From Pholis gunnellus (Eukaryota; Chordata; Actinopteri; Perciformes; Pholidae): a DNA stretch of 64,000 nucleotides. Both the position numbers and the translations under genes were made by a program. Shown here one piece after another: positions 62,131-64,000 of this stretch; the first letter of the stretch is position 1; each line of letters starts with the position of its first letter. The stretch lies in the NCBI GenBank assembly GCA_910591455.2, contig OU342806.1, positions 21,642,535-21,706,534 of the forward strand, read 5' to 3'. The notes below the pieces were generated by a model, which worked only from the letters and a program-made list of their open reading frames with translations, was not told the DNA's origin and searched no databases.

Positions 62131-62726
62131 GTAAGTGTTGGGAAAATGTATAGGTTAATTTTAAGTGCTTCATCACCCCAATCAATCAGATGATATTTCT
62201 TTAAATGTGCCTGCTGGCAGTAGGCTTAATGGAACGCATCATCCAATGAGATCTTATAGTGAAAATTATTATCTCAACTCTTTCAGAATAAGTAGATAAA
62301 AACAAGCCCAAAGAGTATCTAACTGATACGAATTAATAGATACTTATGAGGATATACGTACTGTATGCGCTTATGTATCATGTACTATATATATGTGTAT
62401 ATACATGTATGTGTAGTTTACCATATACAACTAGGAGTTTGAATATGCGTGTGCGAATCTGTGTATGGGCGTATCAGTATATGTATTATTCATAATCAGT
62501 AATTCAATCAATTGAAGCAGTGAAAATAAATTGTGTGATTCTCTCTATTCTTATCATGAGTCCACCTTAATCATTTTCTACAATAATGATATGCTATGGT
62601 GTACTAATAATACTGTCATATAATTATGAGTGCTTTCAACCATCATGTAGTTGCAACCCAGCTATCAAGAGGACATGGGAGCGAGTAAAAACTAAGCACT
62701 AAAACATTATTCAGAATGGTGAGTCA

Positions 62727-63899
62727 ATATGAAGACAAATCACTGTCAAAATCCGAGAGCGCAAATGAGATCCATGCGCGAGCGAAAATCAAACAGCCGC
62801 GCTGTTACTTTGACGAGCGCTTTTATATCACTCAGCGAGCAAAAGTCGCTCGCGAAGTTTAAACCTGCTCGCTCGTGAGTCTTTTTCCTGCTCGCTCGCG
62901 AGTAGTTTTTCTTTTTGACAGTAAGTGGGCGGACCCAGTCTCCCTTGTATCTCTACATATAATTGGTTACAAACCTCGTCTTTGGATAAACCGGATATCA
63001 CTCTGACTTTTCAGATTTTCAGATTGCACTACAGGCCAGGGGCAAATAATGTACATTTTACTGCACGGGTACTTTTACTTTCTGCACATAAAGTACATTT
63101 TGCTGATAATAACATACTTGACTAAGGTTTTGATTGCAGGTATTTTACTCGTAGTGGATTATTGTTTCATCAGTATGTTATTAGTACGTTTACTGCAGTG
63201 AGGATCTGAATACTTTTTCATCCACTAATTACTTGTCAGTGATTTAAGTTGGGCAAACAGTTAATATACAAATAGTGGTCCCTAATCTCGGCTCCAGATC
63301 CTTGAGCGGGTCCAAATTGTTGCTCATATTATATCTCTTAACTTCTGTAAACATAACAGTATGATTAAATATGATCATCATGTTTTAATCAATTAAGATC
63401 AAAAAGTGTCACAAGAGGTTTGACTATCAAACACACATTGTCTGTAATAGAATGATGGAGTGAATTTAAACCAATCTGAGCAACTTGACTTTAACACATT
63501 TTGTATTATTGTATTTAATAACGCTATTAAATTGAATTGAAAACCACCTCTATCAGACCTAGCATCTGCGTCAGAGTGATATCCGGTTTATCCAAAGACG
63601 AGGAATTTAACCAATTATATATAGAGATACAAGTGAGACTGGGTCCGCCCACTTACTGTCAAAAAGAAAAACTACTCACGAGCGAGCAAGAAAAAGACTC
63701 GCGAGCAAGCAGATTAAAGTTTCGTGAGCGAACAGGTTTAAACTTCGCGAGCGACTTTCACTCGCACGAGAGTGAATTTTGCTCGCGGAGTGATATAAAA
63801 GTGCTCGTCAAAGTAAAATACGCTCGCGGCTGTTTGATTTTCGCGCGCGCATGGATCTCATTTGCGCTCTCGGATTTTGACAGTGATTTGCCTTCATAT
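62727..63899. mobile_element. foldback-type element with long imperfect inverted arms
   Basis: The left arm (62727-63007, 281 bp) and right arm (63570-63899, 330 bp) are inverted copies: both begin, from the outside, ATATGAAGRCAAATCACTGT, pass through GAGAGCGCAAATGAGATCCA, and end inward with GGATATCACTCTGAC. The arms hold a variable number of a roughly 23-base unit, TGCTCGCTCGYGAGTCTTTT (two on the left, three on the right), which accounts for part of the length difference. No transposase is present. ATAT flanks each side but, being palindromic, cannot be assigned to arm or target duplication. It sits inside Harbinger copy 2. Confidence 0.75.
63040..63240 (+). repeat. dispersed fish repeat inside the foldback element
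   Basis: GGGTACTTTTACTTTCTGCA, AAAGTACATTTTGCTGATAA, TAAGGTTTTGATTGCAGGTA and AGTGAGGATCTGAATACTTT match, in order, a short repeat very common in percomorph fish. It occupies the spacer between the two inverted arms. Confidence 0.55.
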
Positions 63900-63902
63900 G
63901 CG

Positions 63903-64000
63903 GCGTGTGGTGTTAAATGTATGGCTTGAGAAGGTCTTGTAAATAAATGATTCCGTGTCGGCAGAATCGATAGCGCTCGTACAGGAAGTCATCATGCCAT
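63903..64000 (-). pseudogene. Harbinger transposase N-terminal fragment, copy 2
   Basis: On the minus strand from the window edge the frame gives FLYERYRFCRHGIIYLQDLL and KPYI before a stop, matching LYERYRFCRQGI of copy 1. The rest of the gene is outside the window or replaced by the foldback element. Confidence 0.65.

Larger units (their letters stand above)
61878..64000. mobile_element. Harbinger DNA transposon, copy 2 (inverted, interrupted, runs off the window)
   Basis: Starts with the same terminal sequence as copy 1 (GGGCCCCGTTCCTCGTACGT, then GGTTCAACTAAGTC). From there to 62726 it matches the reverse complement of 6366 down to about 5376, with a deletion of roughly 85 bases in the Myb-like region. 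At 62727 a foldback element begins; homology resumes at about 63900 with the reverse complement of copy 1 from about 5192 leftwards and runs off the window end. Copy-1 positions about 5193-5375 (the SVGDAEN-coding part) have no counterpart. The far terminus is outside the window. Confidence 0.8.

Overview
This is eukaryotic, vertebrate DNA and almost certainly comes from a ray-finned (teleost) fish. It is AT-rich and full of long CA/GT microsatellites, and it carries DNA-transposon remnants of families common in fish (Harbinger with its Myb-like partner gene, Tc1-like, hAT-like, many short MITE-like repeats). The only gene I can reconstruct has introns with GT/AG borders. Nothing looks bacterial or phage-derived: no operons, no CRISPR arrays, no intact viral genes.

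The one confident gene is on the minus strand. It is a complete tetraspanin-1 orthologue (tspan1) with seven coding exons between 21229 (start codon) and 6710 (stop codon). The spliced product is 241 residues with four membrane segments, the CCG motif, the six large-loop cysteines and two N-glycosylation sites. All introns are phase 0. A non-coding first exon probably ends at a good splice donor at 21532/21531. The introns hold microsatellites and dispersed repeats, with some repeat-poor blocks that may be regulatory.

Downstream of tspan1 (1-6700) there is no recognisable gene. The stretch holds a hAT-like element (about 3982-4635), a decayed tandem repeat, and a 1.56-kb degenerate Harbinger element (4807-6366) ending about 345 bases beyond the tspan1 stop. 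A plus-strand AATAAA at 53-58 could be the 3' end of a neighbour converging on tspan1.

Upstream of tspan1 (22-60 kb) I find no exon. It is a mix of microsatellites (the longest is 168 bp of GT at 42577-42744), repeat families present more than once (several as inverted pairs), a Tc1-like transposase fragment near 41.5 kb, an LTR-like sequence at 60.1-60.6 kb, and unique-looking blocks that may be cis-regulatory.

At the right end (61878-64000) lies a second Harbinger copy in the opposite orientation to the first. It is interrupted by a 1.17-kb element with imperfect inverted arms of about 280 and 330 bp built from a CTCGC-rich tandem unit; a dispersed fish repeat lies inside that element. This nested foldback element is the most unusual structure in the window. 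I do not see a new gene system; the interest is in the mobile elements and the possible regulatory blocks.
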